Below are positions 1 through 12,391 of a stretch of 64,000 bases of DNA, in pieces. Below the pieces are notes generated by a model that worked only from the letters and a program-made list of their open reading frames with translations, had not been told where the DNA came from and did no database searches. The DNA lies in contig AP026547.1 in the NCBI GenBank assembly GCA_026075535.2, positions 9,176,001 to 9,240,000 of the forward strand, given 5' to 3'. Source of the DNA: Tricholoma matsutake (Eukaryota > Basidiomycota > Agaricomycetes > Agaricales > Tricholomataceae). The position numbers and the translations under genes were made by a program. Each line of letters begins with the position of its first letter. Position 1 is the stretch's first letter.

Positions 1-833
1 AGAGATACATTAGTTAGCTTATGAAAAGAAACAAAAGAAAAAAAAAAAACTTACTGTGGGCCCAAACAATGCAATCACATCATTTGGGCCCAGATGATGT
101 GGCACCATTGGGTGTGCATTGTTAGGTGTCATCAACCATCGTTACCAGTAGATTAGAACCTGAAAAAGAAGAAATACAATTAGTCAGATTACAAAAACAA
201 GAAATAAAACAACAAAAAAACTTACTATGGGCCCAAATGACAATTCACATCATTTGGGCTGTGTTGTGTGTCAGGTGGCTTGTTTGCAGAGGCAGTGGTC
301 ATTGTGGGAGTGTCAGGTGATGTGGTTGGGGTTGTGGGAAGAGGGGGGAAGGAGTGGAGGCCATGGTCGCTGTGGATGGTGGTGGTGGGGAGTGATGAGC
401 TGGCAAGGTGTGGTGATACAGCTATGTGCTTTGTCATCACATCTGCAGGAACAGTATGTAGTACAGTATGAGCACTTACCTACAATGACTGCTTAGTGTA
501 GTGGTCTTTTTGTCACTGTGTCCTTATGTAATCATCTTAGAGGTCTGGGGTTCAATTCTGCCATGTGTGTTTACTTTTTCTACTATTACTAAGCAAGGCT
601 ACTATCCTTCCTATCAGAATCCTATGTTGTCCAATGTCTCTGCATAACCTCGGAATATTCCTATATGATTCCTATGATCTGAAATTCCTAGGAAATTCTG
701 ATAGTCCGATCGGAATCTGATTGGACTACATCAGACTGGACTAGGACTAAACCTGCTATTTCATGTCAATTTGGCTGGTGAAAATCTCATCGGAATCATT
801 GGATTCCTATAGGAATATGTGGGGAGTGTAAAG
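1..833 (+). repeat. Dispersed TIR element, copy A (right part only; continues off the window)
   Basis: The right end matches the right end of the 27,464-29,676 element: both finish with GGGGAGTGTAAAG preceded by an ATTCCTA/ACCAGG-rich stretch. Two A-rich units (about 1-90 and 140-262) each end in an imperfect palindrome with arms GGGCCCAAA and TTTGGGCC. A G/T-rich tract follows, then a tRNA-like segment (492-560), then about 200 bp built from ATTCCTA and its complement. The left end lies outside the window. The right flank enters copia RNase H sequence. There is no credible coding capacity, so it is presumably a non-autonomous DNA element. Confidence 0.65.
492..560 (+). promoter_or_regulatory. 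tRNA-like pol III A and B boxes inside copy A
   Basis: TAGTGTAGTGG at about 493 fits the A-box consensus TRGYNNANNGG. GGTTCAATTCT at about 549 is close to the B box GGTTCGANTCC, with the CG changed to CA. Copy B has the same pair at 29,354 and 29,403 at nearly the same distance from its right end. The segment is too diverged to fold as a working tRNA. It may be a captured SINE head or a tRNA-derived internal promoter. Confidence 0.4.
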
Positions 834-985
834 ACCTCGTCAGGGACTTCATGAATGAAAAACTTCTTGATATACAGAACTGCTGAGATGCAGAACAAAT
901 GGCAGATGTATTAACCAAGGCTCTACCAAAACCAAAATTTACTCAACATAGAGAAGAGATGGGTGTCCAGTTGATGCACTAGTAA
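834..985 (+). pseudogene. Ty1/copia RNase H C-terminal fragment
   Basis: The plus strand reads DLVRDF, then after a stop AEQMADVLTKALPKPKF and EEMGVQLMH before TAG. This is the classic C-terminus of copia polyproteins (ADVLTKAL motif). Everything upstream (integrase, RT, most of RNase H) is absent, replaced by the end of repeat copy A. One in-frame TGA interrupts it. A purine-rich run follows at 1118-1125, immediately before an LTR, as expected for the 3' end of an LTR retrotransposon. Confidence 0.75.
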
Positions 986-1125
986 CCCAGTAGCTTTTCT
1001 TGTGTCAACCTCATGTGTGGAAATGTTTACCCAGAGGGTTTTTCCACCACACAGAGGTTTTGACAAACCTGGATGAATGAACTAACCATTCCCCTGTACT
1101 CAAACCGTGGTAGGCTTGAGGGGAG

Positions 1126-1298
1126 TGTTGGGATACGACAAGCCATGCGTGGTCCAAGTAAATAGTTCTATTATTAGTACATGCTATATATAGATCATAG
1201 TATGCATCAATACTAAAATAGGTGTCTAACTCTCGCTTAGACTCAAACCATGCACAGAAATAAGTCCCCCCTTCCTTGTGCAACTATAAACCCAAATA
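1126..1298 (+). repeat. copia 3' LTR
   Basis: It begins TGTTGGGATACGACAAGCC directly after the purine tract GAGGGGAG and ends near CCCAAATA. It is clearly related to the copia 5' LTR at 26,691-26,889: shared GGGATAC start, GTACATGCTATA words, AATAAGCCCCCC-like tract. The two LTRs belong to different, separately truncated copies. Confidence 0.65.
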
Positions 1299-1419
1299 AA
1301 GGGAGGCCATGTGCGAACTGAAGGAGGTCCATGATCTGAGTGCACAAGTATTAAAGATGACTCACTACTGGACTCTTAGTCCCATGTGCGTGCCGCTCCA
1401 TCAGGAAAATCCAATGCCG

Positions 1420-1800
1420 ACTTATTATACTTAATGCTCCTTATTCTTACTTAAAGTCGAAATTAAGCAGTATTAAGCAAACAGCTGTTAAGGAGATCTT
1501 GCTTAGAATAAGTAGGGTTGTTTCCTGAATTAAGCAAATTTATCCTTATTCACTTCCTTAGTGCTTCCTTATTTCGCTTATTCTAAGTATGTGCTATGAC
1601 ATCAAGGGATTTTTAAGGAGCAGCCTAAGGCCATTAAGCAGCAAAAAAGTAGATGTAAGCATAGTTTTAAGCGTCGAAGATCTCAGAAGGTGGTCCATAA
1701 GCATCATTAAGGAAAGTCAGCTGGAAAAACAAGTATATTCCATCATCTAAGGAAGTATGGAAAGTGTAGTCTAAGCGAAATTTAAGATCATAAGGGAATC
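1420..1800. repeat. TTAAG/CTTAT word-rich flank of Plavaka locus 1
   Basis: A gene-free AT-rich stretch in which TTAAG, CTTAA, CTTATT and ATTAAGC recur on both strands. It lies just beyond the 3' end of the companion gene. A similar word-rich region (22,490-22,745) lies beyond the companion gene of the second Plavaka locus. It may be the subterminal region of the transposon. No clear terminal inverted repeat was found. Confidence 0.35.
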
Positions 1801-1935
1801 TGTCATGCATATAAGAAATAGGGAACAAAAAGCAGCATTATTTGAATTGGCGGGGGCCCTTGAACATTGCATTGTCATTACCTCTAGAATAAATGATCAG
1901 TCATTAACCAGAGGCGAAGGCAAGGAAGATTACAA

Positions 1936-4557
1936 TCAATCGTCTTCGCCACTAGAGGAATGATCAACAATGTTGGCACGGATATCGTCGTCGTCATCAT
2001 CAGGGATCTCAATAACATCCTCGTCTTCAAGATTTTGGCTGATCTTCATGTACTCGGCAGAAAGTGTGATGATTTTGTTGAATCGAGAAGCAGATAGGTT
2101 TTTTGCCAATTTAACGTAAGAAGAACAACGCTTACCCCACGATGCCTCGTTGAACACCGTGAACTGATTGGAGACCTTCCCTGTGGCTTGATTTATTTGC
2201 TTCAGAAGTGTTGGGATTCGCCCCTTTGCCTTTTTCACCATCTCGATGGTAATTATTCCCGATGCAATGAGCTTCAATGCATGCTCAACCTGCAGCGGAC
2301 ATGAAGAGGTGACATCATTGTTATGGCGACACTTACTGCAGCTGTCGCAATGGCAAGAGCTCCATATGGTTGAGAATCGTCAATCCCATGGATCTTCTGG
2401 GCACCCTTGACAGTGGTGAGATGAGAAGCAAAGGTTTGTAGGATGAAGGGGCCACGGAATGCTCCCTTGAATTTCTATGAAACATATTGATAGCATCAGT
2501 GACAAATCGATCAAACAGATGTATTTACCTTGGCATCATCACCATCAGCCTTGTGGTAGAGAAAACGGAGATGCTTGAGGTACTGCACGGCAAATTCTTG
2601 GCGATTCTCATCAGAGTTCTTCAAGTCAGAGTTTGCGTTGCAAAAGGCAAGGACAATGGCAACCGCCATTGAGCCCATGGTGCTGCGCCACGAGTCCGAA
2701 ACACGTTGCATGGTCTGCAATGCAAATGAATGTTTTGAAAACTCATAAATTGAAAATGAATACGTACAAGCTGATATACAGCACTTGATTGGATGATCCT
2801 GTGAGGTGCTTTGAAGAGCGCATCCCAGATCTTCTGCATAGCTGCACATCCAACCTTGACATTGTGCTCGAAGGGATTGTCTTGCCGAGAGACGTGCATC
2901 ATAAACATTGGGACAAAAACACGATGCCAGACCTGGCGATCGATGGAAGATGGAAGGTCTTCATTCTTGAATTTCTTGTTGGTGTCCATCGCTTTGGGTT
3001 TTTTTTTGGTCACGAGTGCCTAGTTTAGACATGAGTTACAGCAATTCATACATCAAGATAAAAATGTGCTTACCTCGCTGTTCAAGCATCTCTTGCCTTT
3101 GATGGGAGAGGCATAGGCCACATCGTGTTCAATGCCAGCCATTTCCTTGTGATCTGAGAGACCTCCATCATACATGTAGATAGAATCCAGATCTTGTTTG
3201 ACTTTGGCAGGGTCTTGAGCACTAGTGATCGTGATAGCACTGGTAAGAACAGAGCTAGCAGCATGGGAAGAAGCACTCATTAGTGCAGGTGCAGTGGAGC
3301 CATAGCGGTTGGTGCTCGATTTCCCCGTTTTGACTGAGTTGGCCTGACTTGTAGGGCGGCTTGCATTGGATGGGATAGACTTCACCCAAGACTCAACTGA
3401 GTACTTCATCTTCTTTGCAGGGGGGTCGCTAAGCGTCCAATAGAACAACGTCGTGGGATTGAGAGTCAGCACGTGGAGTGTCAACTCAAAGGAATTGTGA
3501 CATACGTGGTGTCATTCAGTGGGAGATCAATATCAATGTGGTCATTCTGATTTGGATGCTTGACAGGGCAGTTGGTGATTGATTGATCTTCTTCAAGCTT
3601 CTTTACATCCTCTTTCTCACTCCCTTCCCCTCATCGATTCCACTGGGGACCATCGCCGAAATGCTTGGGTACACCCTTCAACGGATTTTTCATCTCAGTA
3701 ACCACTGCTCATGCCTTCTCTTCCACTGCCACCTCCGCCCACTGCTTCTCTCTCACTCCGCCATTTTTGCCCATTTGACCTTGTTGAATGGCTGCAATTG
3801 CCTCACAGACACTCTCTTTCTTCTTACCCATCTTCTCCGTTGATTTCTCCATGACTTTAGGCTTCTTCGACGGTGGTGCTTCCATGTCACTTTCAACAGC
3901 AGCAGAGCCCTTAGTCTCGGTAGCATGCCCTCTCACCTTTGGCTTCCAATGCTTCAATGGCAGATTTACTCCATCGCTATCAGTCTCCTCTTCTATCTGT
4001 CCCCACCTTGATGACATTTGTGCCTTCTTTGGCGCCAGTGGCTCGCTGTCACTGTCGGAATTCTCAGTAATGGTGGCAAGCTGTTTGGTGGCTGTCGAAC
4101 TGGCATTTCTGGCCATGCCTGACTTTGTCACTTTGCTGGCAGCTGCTGCCAGAGTCGCTTTCGTCTTCCTCTTCGGTATGGGCATAACTTCTGCAGATTG
4201 AATGGAATTATCTGACTCGTCATCAGACTCATTAGGTGGGATGTATGTATCCTTATTAAGGTTAGGCCCATCATCCTCACTGGTCCCAAGACCTGTCTCC
4301 AAATCAGGATGGCTGTCATGAGGCGTGAAGTTGGGTTGAGGCGTGGCATCAATGAGGTCCTTGTTGTCTCTGGCATTACTCTCAAACGCGGCGATGCGCT
4401 TGATACGGGCTTCTTGTGCCTGCTTCTTGGCCACATTAGCTGCTTTCTTGGCGTTAGCAGCTGCCTTCACCTCCACTGAGGTTCGACGTGGTGCAGGTTT
4501 GATAGCCAGGCCCGGGCATTTGGCGGCATTAGATGCACGAGTTACACAGGAAGACAT
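1936..4557 (-). CDS. Plavaka-associated companion gene, copy 1 (lysine/acid-rich, multi-exon)
   Basis: A multi-exon minus-strand gene with ATG at about 4557 and a stop at 1936. The first exon codes about 280 aa that are low complexity and charged: an Ala/Lys coiled-coil-like stretch after RRTSVEV, acidic DSDSE patches and basic PKKxK patches suggesting nuclear location. Later exons (about 3484-3053, 3013-2700, 2720-2511, 2480-2290, 2277-1936) code a globular part with VWHRVFVP, QDNPF, WRSTMGSM and GPFILQTFASHL, then an acidic tail EDEDVIEIPDDDDDD. It is homologous in layout and motifs to the gene at 19,655-22,100, and both stand divergent from a Plavaka transposase. It may belong to the basidiomycete DUF6532-type family; that name is from memory. 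Function unknown. Exon joins are approximate. Confidence 0.55.
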
Positions 4558-4633
4558 GTAGCGAGAGGGTTGTAGGTTTTGTGGAGTAAGCGTCAGCTGT
4601 GCGATGTGTTTGGTTGAACTTTGAACTTAGCCG

Positions 4634-4801
4634 ATTAAAATTCTGATATTTCCACGCCTGTCAATGCTCAAATTCCCATGCTCGCTTCGCATTTATAGTT
4701 CTTCTACAGTTTACACAATTAAAATTCTGGTATTTCCATGCCTGTCAATGCTCGAATTCCCATGCTCACTTTGCATTTATAGTTCTTCTACAGTTTACAC
4801 A
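4634..4801. repeat. 84-bp tandem duplication between the divergent genes
   Basis: Two adjacent copies, starting at 4634 and 4718, share ATTAAAATTCTG, CCTGTCAATGCTC, AATTCCCATGCTC and GCATTTATAGTTCTTC, with only a few transitions between them. They sit about 80 bp upstream of the minus-strand companion ATG, in the shared divergent upstream region. They may duplicate promoter sequence. Confidence 0.75.
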
Positions 4802-5486
4802 TGTCCACTCACCCTTTTCTCATACATATATCTACCTGCCTGTAGACTACCTGTTTTTGGATTTCCTCTCCTGCCTGTATCCTCACCTGTATTTCTGAAC
4901 TATTCAAATCTCCAGCTCTTGTCATACTCATCTATACTCCGAGAGTCCTTGGTCATATCACCTTGCCCATTGTGTCTACTCTTGCCTCCTCTCATATTTT
5001 GACTTTCCTCTCGTGGTTCAGGCCTCACCTTTGTTCCTGCATTTCTATTTTGTTGTGTCTTGGGGCCTTTGTGCATATCTGTGAGTACAGTGTAACCATG
5101 CAGCATAGATCATGTGACCATTGTAGTAGTAGAATCAATCTTGCACACACACATGCTTGTCTGTGCCCACACATGTGCTTGGTTTGCCAACACACTCCCT
5201 TTCCTCTCCAAGTCTCTGTGTACTGTGCATCTGGTCAGGCACAATGTGTTCAACACACTTTTTTACCACATTGTGCTGCCTGCATCCTGCTCAAATTGTT
5301 ATATCTGCTTGTGGTGTCACTACCTGTGACTTTACCCTGCCTGTGGTCATTCCATATTCATATTCCATCAGTATTTGCACTCCTCCTTGAAACCAAATCT
5401 TACAGCTGAACCTTGCTGTGTTCCTGCATTATCTGCACACATTCCTACCAGCCTACCCTTTTACCTGCACCTCTATCACAAGGAGA

Positions 5487-8400
5487 ATGTCTTCCTCTCA
5501 AAACATGCAGAACAGTGTCTATACTCCTGCAGCTCATCGCCCTAAATTCCAGTGTTTGCAGTGCATTTGTCGATTTTATAACAGAGCTGGACTCAAGAAC
5601 CATGTTCATGCAAAGCATGGGTCTCAGGCAACTAGTAGTCATACATCATCTCCAGTTCCTGACCATCCCCCATCTCCTCAACATTCAGACAGTGAAGGGG
5701 AACCTTTACATCCAGATAATGTTTCATTTGAAATTTGTGATCAAGAATTTCCTGGCCCATCACCACCTCTTTTTCCCCCTGATGATGCACCCATGGATGT
5801 TGACTTTGAACCACCATTTCCTGATGACTATAATGAGGATGATGATTATGGCTACAACAATGGCAATAATTTATATGATCATGATCTCCATGGTAGTGAT
5901 GGTCACAGCTCCCCTCCCATTATTCCAAGCAGTCCACAGCATGAATCCAGGTCACATGGACATCAACAAACACCTGCAAATGATAAGGTTCTCAGGAGAG
6001 TCTATCGAGTTTCTGAAGGATTTTTTGTTATTTCAAATTTTAAATAATTTATGTATCACATCCAGGTCAGAAATGTGATCAACATGGTGTTAATATTGTT
6101 GAGGACTCTCCTCCTTCTCCTCGTGAATCTGACCATGATGGGCCCAATGACTGGACACCCTATGCAGGGCGAGTTGAATTTGAACTTGCTGATTTTCTCT
6201 ATCGTCAAAATCAAATGTCTGCATCTGACATCAACACCTTGCTCAATCTGTGGAGTGCCTCAGCAGCTGCACATGGTGAATCAGCACCATTTCAGAACCA
6301 CAAGCACTTGTATGATACTATTGATGCTACTCCTCTTGGTGACATCCCATGGAAGAGCTTCTCTCTCCAATTCAATGGAAATCGACCAGAAGGTGAAGTT
6401 CCATCTTGGATGGATGCAAGCTATGATGTTTGGTTTCATGACCCCCACCAACTTGTTCACAACATTATTTCAAATCCAGACTTTGAAAATGGATTTGACT
6501 ATACTCCATATCAGGAGCATGATGCTGATGGATCTCGGCACTACCATGATTTTATGTCTGCAAATTGGTCATGGAAACAGGCAGTAAGTAATACCAATAA
6601 TCTGGTATTTTACTTAACATATAACTCAATATGCATTGTTTGTTAGGACTCAATTGCTGAGAATCCAGAAACTCATGGTGCTTTTTTCTGCCCAATTATA
6701 CTGGGAAGTGATAAGACAACTGTTTCTGTTGCTACTGGCAATAACGAGTACTGGCCTGTTTATCTCTCTGTTGGAAACTTACATAACAATGTTCAACATG
6801 CACACCGCAATGGCCTTGTGCTTCTTGGTTTTCTTGCAATCCCAAAAAGTATGTTACAATTTCAGAAAGCAGTTGTGGTATTTAAATAAAATTATTATAG
6901 CTAATCATGCACATCAAAATGATGCTGAATTCTGCAAATTCTGCTGCCAGCTCTTACACTCCTCATTAGCCAAAATTCTTGAATCTCTCAAACCCTTTAT
7001 GACTGAACCAGAGATTGTTCATTGTACTGATGGATACTTTTGGAGAGTCATTTATGGGCTTGGACCATACATAGCTGATTATCCAGAGCAAGCCCTTCTT
7101 GCCTGCATTGTTCAAGGCTGGTGCCCTAGGTAAGACTGTCTTTTGCAACAGTACATACTCATATTTGTGATTGCATTAGATGTACTGCACCTTCTCGAGA
7201 TCTTGATAGTCATCAACATATTTGTCGGTCTCGTGCCCATTCTGACATATTGGGTGAAGAATTTGAATTAGGTGTGTTATGGGATGAATATGGCATTGTT
7301 GGCGATGTTATAGTAATTTTTTCTTATGGTCAGATATTGATCATTACTTATTGCTTCACATTTTTAGCCATTTACAAATGCTTTTCCACGAGCAGATATC
7401 CATGAGCTTCTCTCACCTGATTTACTTCACCAATTGATAAAGGGGACATTCAAGGACCATATAGTTGCCTGGGTCACTGATTATATCAAGGGAATCCATT
7501 CTGAGCATGAAGCTAATAGAATATTAGATGACATTGATCAACGGTGGGTCATCAATTCTACAGATTAATAGTATACTAATATACATATAGGATTGCATTG
7601 GCACCTTCATTTGCAGGTCTCCGACGATTTCCAGAAGGTAGAGGCTTCAAGCAATGGACTGGTGATGATTCAAAGGCACTTATGAAGGTGTGGATAAATT
7701 CATAATATGTCCCTCAGCTTATCAATTGATTTTGTCAAGGTTTACCTTCCAGCAATTGAAGGCCATGTCCCAACAGAAATGATACAGGCTATATGTGCCT
7801 TTCTTGAATTCTGTTATATTGCTCGACATGATATTCTTGACACTAAAAGTCTTGAAGAATTGGAAGATGCACTAAAGTGCTATCATACTCATCGCAAAAT
7901 CTTTCAAGAATGTGGTGTCCATGCTGCTGGCTTTAACCTACCTTGACAACATTCACTTCTTCATTATCTTCAACTAATTAGAGCATTTGGTGCTCCTAAT
8001 GGCTTAAGTTCCTCAATAACTGAATCAAAACATATCAAAGCTGTCAAGGAACCATGGCGGCGCTCCAATCGCTTCAATGCTCTTGGCCAGATGTTACTTA
8101 CAAATCAATGGCTTGATAAGCTAGCAGCAGCACGGGTTGATTTTGTTCACCACAAAATGCTTGACGGAACATCTCTTGACTGGGCATTATCTAGAATTGG
8201 TGCATAAATTTATCATCTTCAAATATATAATTGTTAATTTGTTAACATGCAGCTATACATACCAACCCTCAACATGATTCAGAACAAGAATCAGTATTAC
8301 AAGATCATGGCAGCAATACTGGCCCTGAGCTAGAAGCTACACAGCCCCTGGCTGGTAATATATTTGCAGATAATGAAGACAATGATGGTGATGTGGTAGC

Positions 8401-9102
8401 TGGTCCAACAGTAGAAGCCCATGTTAACCTGGCTAAGACTGCTAGTAAGTGCATTAATCATTATAATAACTGATACTCACACATTTCAGCAGTCTCTCAT
8501 ATTTATCCAAATGATCTTGCAGCAGACATTGATCAACATGATCTCAACCTTCTTATTCAACAGTTTCTGTACAACCAAACACATCCACAATTATCTCTAA
8601 GTCAAGCACCGGAACCCCTCAATTTACCCCCATTCAATGATAAAATTACCATATATCCCTCTTCTGTGGCCACATTTTATTCTCCAAGTGACATATCTGG
8701 AGTAGGGGGTATGTGTAATGAGCGCATTCGTGCTGTCAAATCATGGAGAAAAGGCCCAGCCCATCATGGTTGCATCTTTGTAGAAACAGATCCAGATGCT
8801 CCTGGAATGGCTGGTCTTGACATTGCTTGTGTCCACCTCTTTTTCTCATGTACATTTGATGGTGTCAAGTATCCATGTGCTCTTGCACAGTGGTTTTCAC
8901 GTGTTGGTCAATCAGTAGATCCAGGAACTGGAATGTGGGTTGTTGAGCCTGATGTTACAGATGATGGAGTACCCATTGCTTCAGTAATTCATCTTGATAC
9001 TATTGTTTGAGCAGCACATCTCCTACCAGTATTCAAGGATGAATTTGTTTCAAGAGATCTTCTCTTTTCTGATACGCTAGATAAGTTTCAATTGTTTATG
9101 TA
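5487..9102 (+). CDS. Plavaka-family transposase, copy 1 (multi-exon, decayed)
   Basis: Starts ATG at 5487. An N-terminal C2H2 zinc finger (CLQCICRFYNRAGLKNHVHA) is followed by an acidic Asp/Asn-rich linker. The transposase core is spread over several short-intron exons: NDWTPYAGRVEFELADFL (about 6150), PSWMDASYDVWFHDP (about 6410), GSDKTTVSVATG (about 6705), EFCKFCCQLLHSS, YGLGPYIADYPEQ (about 7060), RADIHELLSPDLLHQLIKG (about 7395), ITESKHIKAVKEPWRRS (about 8020) and a C-terminal VATFYSPSDISGVGG segment (about 8668). These blocks match the copy at 16,292-19,462 and are typical of the Plavaka clade of CACTA/KDZ-like DNA transposons. In-frame TGA at 7944-7946 (Arg in copy 2) and 9008-9010 (Cys in copy 2) suggest it is inactive. 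It is divergent from the companion gene. Confidence 0.85.
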
Positions 9103-9104
9103 AA

Positions 9105-9930
9105 TAAATTCATTGACCATCATGCTTTTGAGATTGCTTTCTAGTTATCATTTACTTTTACATATAGTTTTCTCTTGCACATAAACTATAGATTTAATGA
9201 AGTTTATTGACATTGAATGACAGAATGTTGAATATATTAACTGTTATAAGCACAATTATGCCTTTCATACTATGCTCTATTTTATTCCAACTTCTCTCTG
9301 ACTCAAAATCTTGTTCTGAAACCAGCAGTAGATGTGCACATTCACACAGTGTCTGTGTTCTTCTCATGTGCCTCACTTCTTCTGCACATTGGAGATGTGC
9401 AGTCTTGTGGGAACATGCTGAGAATGCAAGCAAGAAGCCCTAAAGCATGGGCAGAACACTCTATTGCAGTGGTATTGAATGATGAATAGTATCTATGCTA
9501 CACAAATGTTAACATGTGCTCATGTGACTGTATGGGTCACATGACTGTGTATGTGTCTACTGTGCACACCTGGGTGCACAGTTACAATGTCCCACATGCT
9601 TGCTCCATGTTCTGCATAACTCTTCTGGTTTGCATGCAATGACCCGCATTCTTCTTATGGTTGAGCCTTTCCTGCAACTCAGCAATATTCTTGTAGTTAC
9701 CTGCACTGTCTCACATGTTCCTTTCTATTTGATATTTACTATATGAAATCATGTTTTCACTTCCTTTCTGTTCCATGCTATCATTAGTGCACTACCTATG
9801 CTCTGTTCTCATGTATATAAGTCTATAGTATTGTTTGTAATATGTTAGTCTGATAATTACACTCAATTGACACCAAACTTGCTACTTGTTGTCTTGTGCA
9901 TTAGTTCTTAAGCCTGCTTGCCTTGTGTTG
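9105..9930. other. 3' flank of Plavaka copy 1, CACATG/CATGTG-rich
   Basis: No gene is seen. The stretch repeats CACATG and CATGTG in both orientations (for example around 9510-9600 and 9705), and similar words occur at 5100-5250 and throughout 12,850-15,540. CACTA-type transposons usually carry short subterminal repeats that bind the transposase; these could be such sites. No terminal inverted repeat was identified. Confidence 0.3.
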
Positions 9931-9933
9931 GAG

Positions 9934-12368
9934 TGGTGTGAGGCACCACTCCAGGTGATCATGTGACCTTGTTGATAGAACTGTAGCTAGTCACATGTTA
10001 GTAGTTCATCTTGCTATACCATCCCACTTGTGCATTCTGGGAAGGAGACCTCATCTCCATCTTGGTGATGAGAGTGTTTTTTGTGCTTTAACATGCTGCT
10101 AGCTGCTCTCTCAGGCTTTCTCAGGCTTTTCCAAAAAAGGTTGTTGTCTATTCTTGGGCCTCTGTCTATTTCCAAACTCTGTTATTATTCTGTCACCGAA
10201 AACTGTCTGCCATAAACCTGTATAACCATTTAACAGCTTGAAAACATGCCTGGCCCTGGATATTGGAAGAAGTCCTCGAAAAAATGAACTACCACTCCTG
10301 ATGCAGCCATCACATCACCTGCAAATGACACTGCAAGCATGGCATCAGAATCACCATCGTCAGCCTGCCACGACTTCCACAGCTTCCTCGAAATGGCAGA
10401 CCACAAGAGCATCGCCCAATTCTGTGACTGGGCATCTGCCACTAGCGATGGTGCAAACCTCAGATTACTCTGGAGCTGTGAAGTGGAAGAAGGCAAGAAG
10501 ATGGGAGTAAAGCAAGGGAAGAAAGAAGGTCTAAAGGAAGAGATAGAGAAAGGAATGAACCTGGGTCGAGAGGAAGGATACTGGCTTGCAAAAAACACAT
10601 TTGACAACATAATACATGCAGTAAAAACCAAAGAACAGGTGAACGACAGCCTGCAATGGATGTGACCACCCAAACTACCCCCAACTCCACTGCAAATGCC
10701 ATTACACAAACTGCACTCAATGATGAGTCGCCACCACCACGACTATGAAAAAATGCTGGGATGTCAACAGACCCCCCCAACTTGTCTCGAAACACCTCCA
10801 TCCACATTGTTACCAGCACCCCCTTCCCTGCCAACAGCGCCACATCACCACTGACAATGTCTGCACAGCCTCAATCAGCACAGCCAACATTGTTGACAAT
10901 GACAATGATGACCCTTTCCCTGCCTTCAAAACTGCTACCAGCATCTCGCAAATGACAGCACACACTGCCAAGTTGATCCACCCCACCCCTGCAGAGTCCC
11001 CAGCCCCTCATCTCACACCCAGAACTGGCAATTGTCACTGCCATGTCACTACCAACAATGGCAACATTATCTGCTGCAACCACTCTGGAAACGACAACCC
11101 AGGTCTCATCTAGCATGCAAATGACTGCTGCCACTTTATGTACTGATTGCCAGGTCCTAAACAACATACAATGATGGTCTACAGCACAGCAGACCGAGTC
11201 TCACAACAACGAGCAAACATGCTCATCAAAACAAGCTGTCTGCTCTACAGAATGGTTCCAGGACTCTCAACAATGATCCAGGAGCCGTCCCATGTCACCC
11301 TGCTCCCCCCAACTCGCTCCCAGACCCCCGTTCACCCCAAAACACCCAGTGTGACTGCCACATTATCATCAATGTGTTTGTCAATGACAACCAAATCCCC
11401 TGCTCTGCCCAACTCAGAACCACCACCAACAGCTCCAGAATGATGATGTGCATAGCCAGAACCAGCAAAACACCCCTGAAATGCATCCCAAAGCCTTAGC
11501 TTGCCCCTGAACCCCCAGTGACAAACTGTTTTGCTGCTGCCCACATCATACACCCCTGCCACCTCATTAACGATGCCACCAACAACTGCTGACAGGCCCT
11601 GTTCACCATCTGTAGTCCCATTTCTGCCTGCACATCCCTGCTCACCCTTCCTCGACCCTAAACAAACTGTTTTGCCACCTCCTGGATGTTTTGACTGCAC
11701 TGACAATGCTGCATCATTGCCTACTGCTTCAAGTATCCAGCTGCGAGAAATCTTGGGCCTGAAGATAGGCTGTCCACAGCCATTTGGGACACTACAATGA
11801 TGGACAAGACAGCAATAGGTGCCCCCACAATTTTTTTTGTCTCGAAATGTTTTTCATGTAGCCCTGCCCCTGCCATCTTCCACTGCATCTCCACAATTTA
11901 TTACTCAATGACATCCCGCTGGTATAGGACCAGGAAGACCTGTTGTCACCATTCCTGTTGGAGTAGCACCTGTACCTGCTGCTCCCATTCTGAAACTTGA
12001 CTGGGATCAAGACCCCTGACTTGCCGACTTGAGTAGGGCCCTTTGGGCACTGGGATGGGCACCCCCCTGTTGAGTTATGTTTTTTATTTTATTTTTTATA
12101 TCAACCATAGATTTTTTCTTTTTTGAGCTACAAAATTTTAGATTTTAGATCATTCTTATTTTCCTTTTTTGCATGGTTCCTTCTTTTTTTCTGGTTGTTT
12201 TTCTTCTGGGCAACAAGGACATCGCCATTTGGGACATGGGTGGATGGAGTGATGTGAGGCACCACTCCAGGTGATCACATGACCTTGTTGATAGAACTGT
12301 AGCTAGTCACATGTTAGAAGTTCATCTTGCTATACCATCCCACTTGCGCATTCTGGGAAGGAGACCTC
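9934..12368 (+). mobile_element. Short element bounded by 119-bp direct repeats
   Basis: Near-identical direct repeats lie at 9934-10,052 and 12,250-12,368; both contain TGTGAGGCACCACTCCAGG and end GGAAGGAGACCTC. The interior holds a gag-like coiled-coil ORF (10,246-10,665), a decayed Pro/Thr/Ser-rich region, and a T-rich tract (12,080-12,210) before the right repeat. The arrangement resembles a non-autonomous LTR element, but no primer binding site, polypurine tract or target duplication is convincing. The repeats might instead be solo copies. Confidence 0.45.
10246..10665 (+). pseudogene. Gag-like coiled-coil ORF
   Basis: Translation from ATG 10,246 runs 13 codons to an in-frame TGA (10,285). 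It reopens with ATG at 10,339 for 108 residues, ending at 10,665. The second part has FLEMADHKSIAQFCDW and LRLLWSCEVEEGKKMG, then repeated KxG/ExG steps predicted to be helical, then EEGYWLAKNTFDNII. This layout resembles repeat-associated hypothetical proteins common in Agaricomycetes, remembered rather than searched. No zinc knuckle is present. Lying inside direct repeats, it is likely the only product of that element. Confidence 0.5.
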
Positions 12369-12391
12369 CAGTGTCTCCAGCGTGCAACACC

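Noticed and set aside
492..560. A real tRNA gene
   Set aside because: A and B boxes are recognisable but acceptor and anticodon stems do not pair well; called only as tRNA-like.
1936..4557. Companion gene as a TET/JBP dioxygenase, known cargo of related transposons
   Set aside because: No HxD..H iron-binding core or double-stranded beta-helix motifs could be seen in either companion copy.
9008..9010. TGA replacing Cys in Plavaka copy 1 as a possible selenocysteine codon
   Set aside because: The same gene has another nonsense codon (7944) and fungi of this group are not known to make selenoproteins; decay is simpler.
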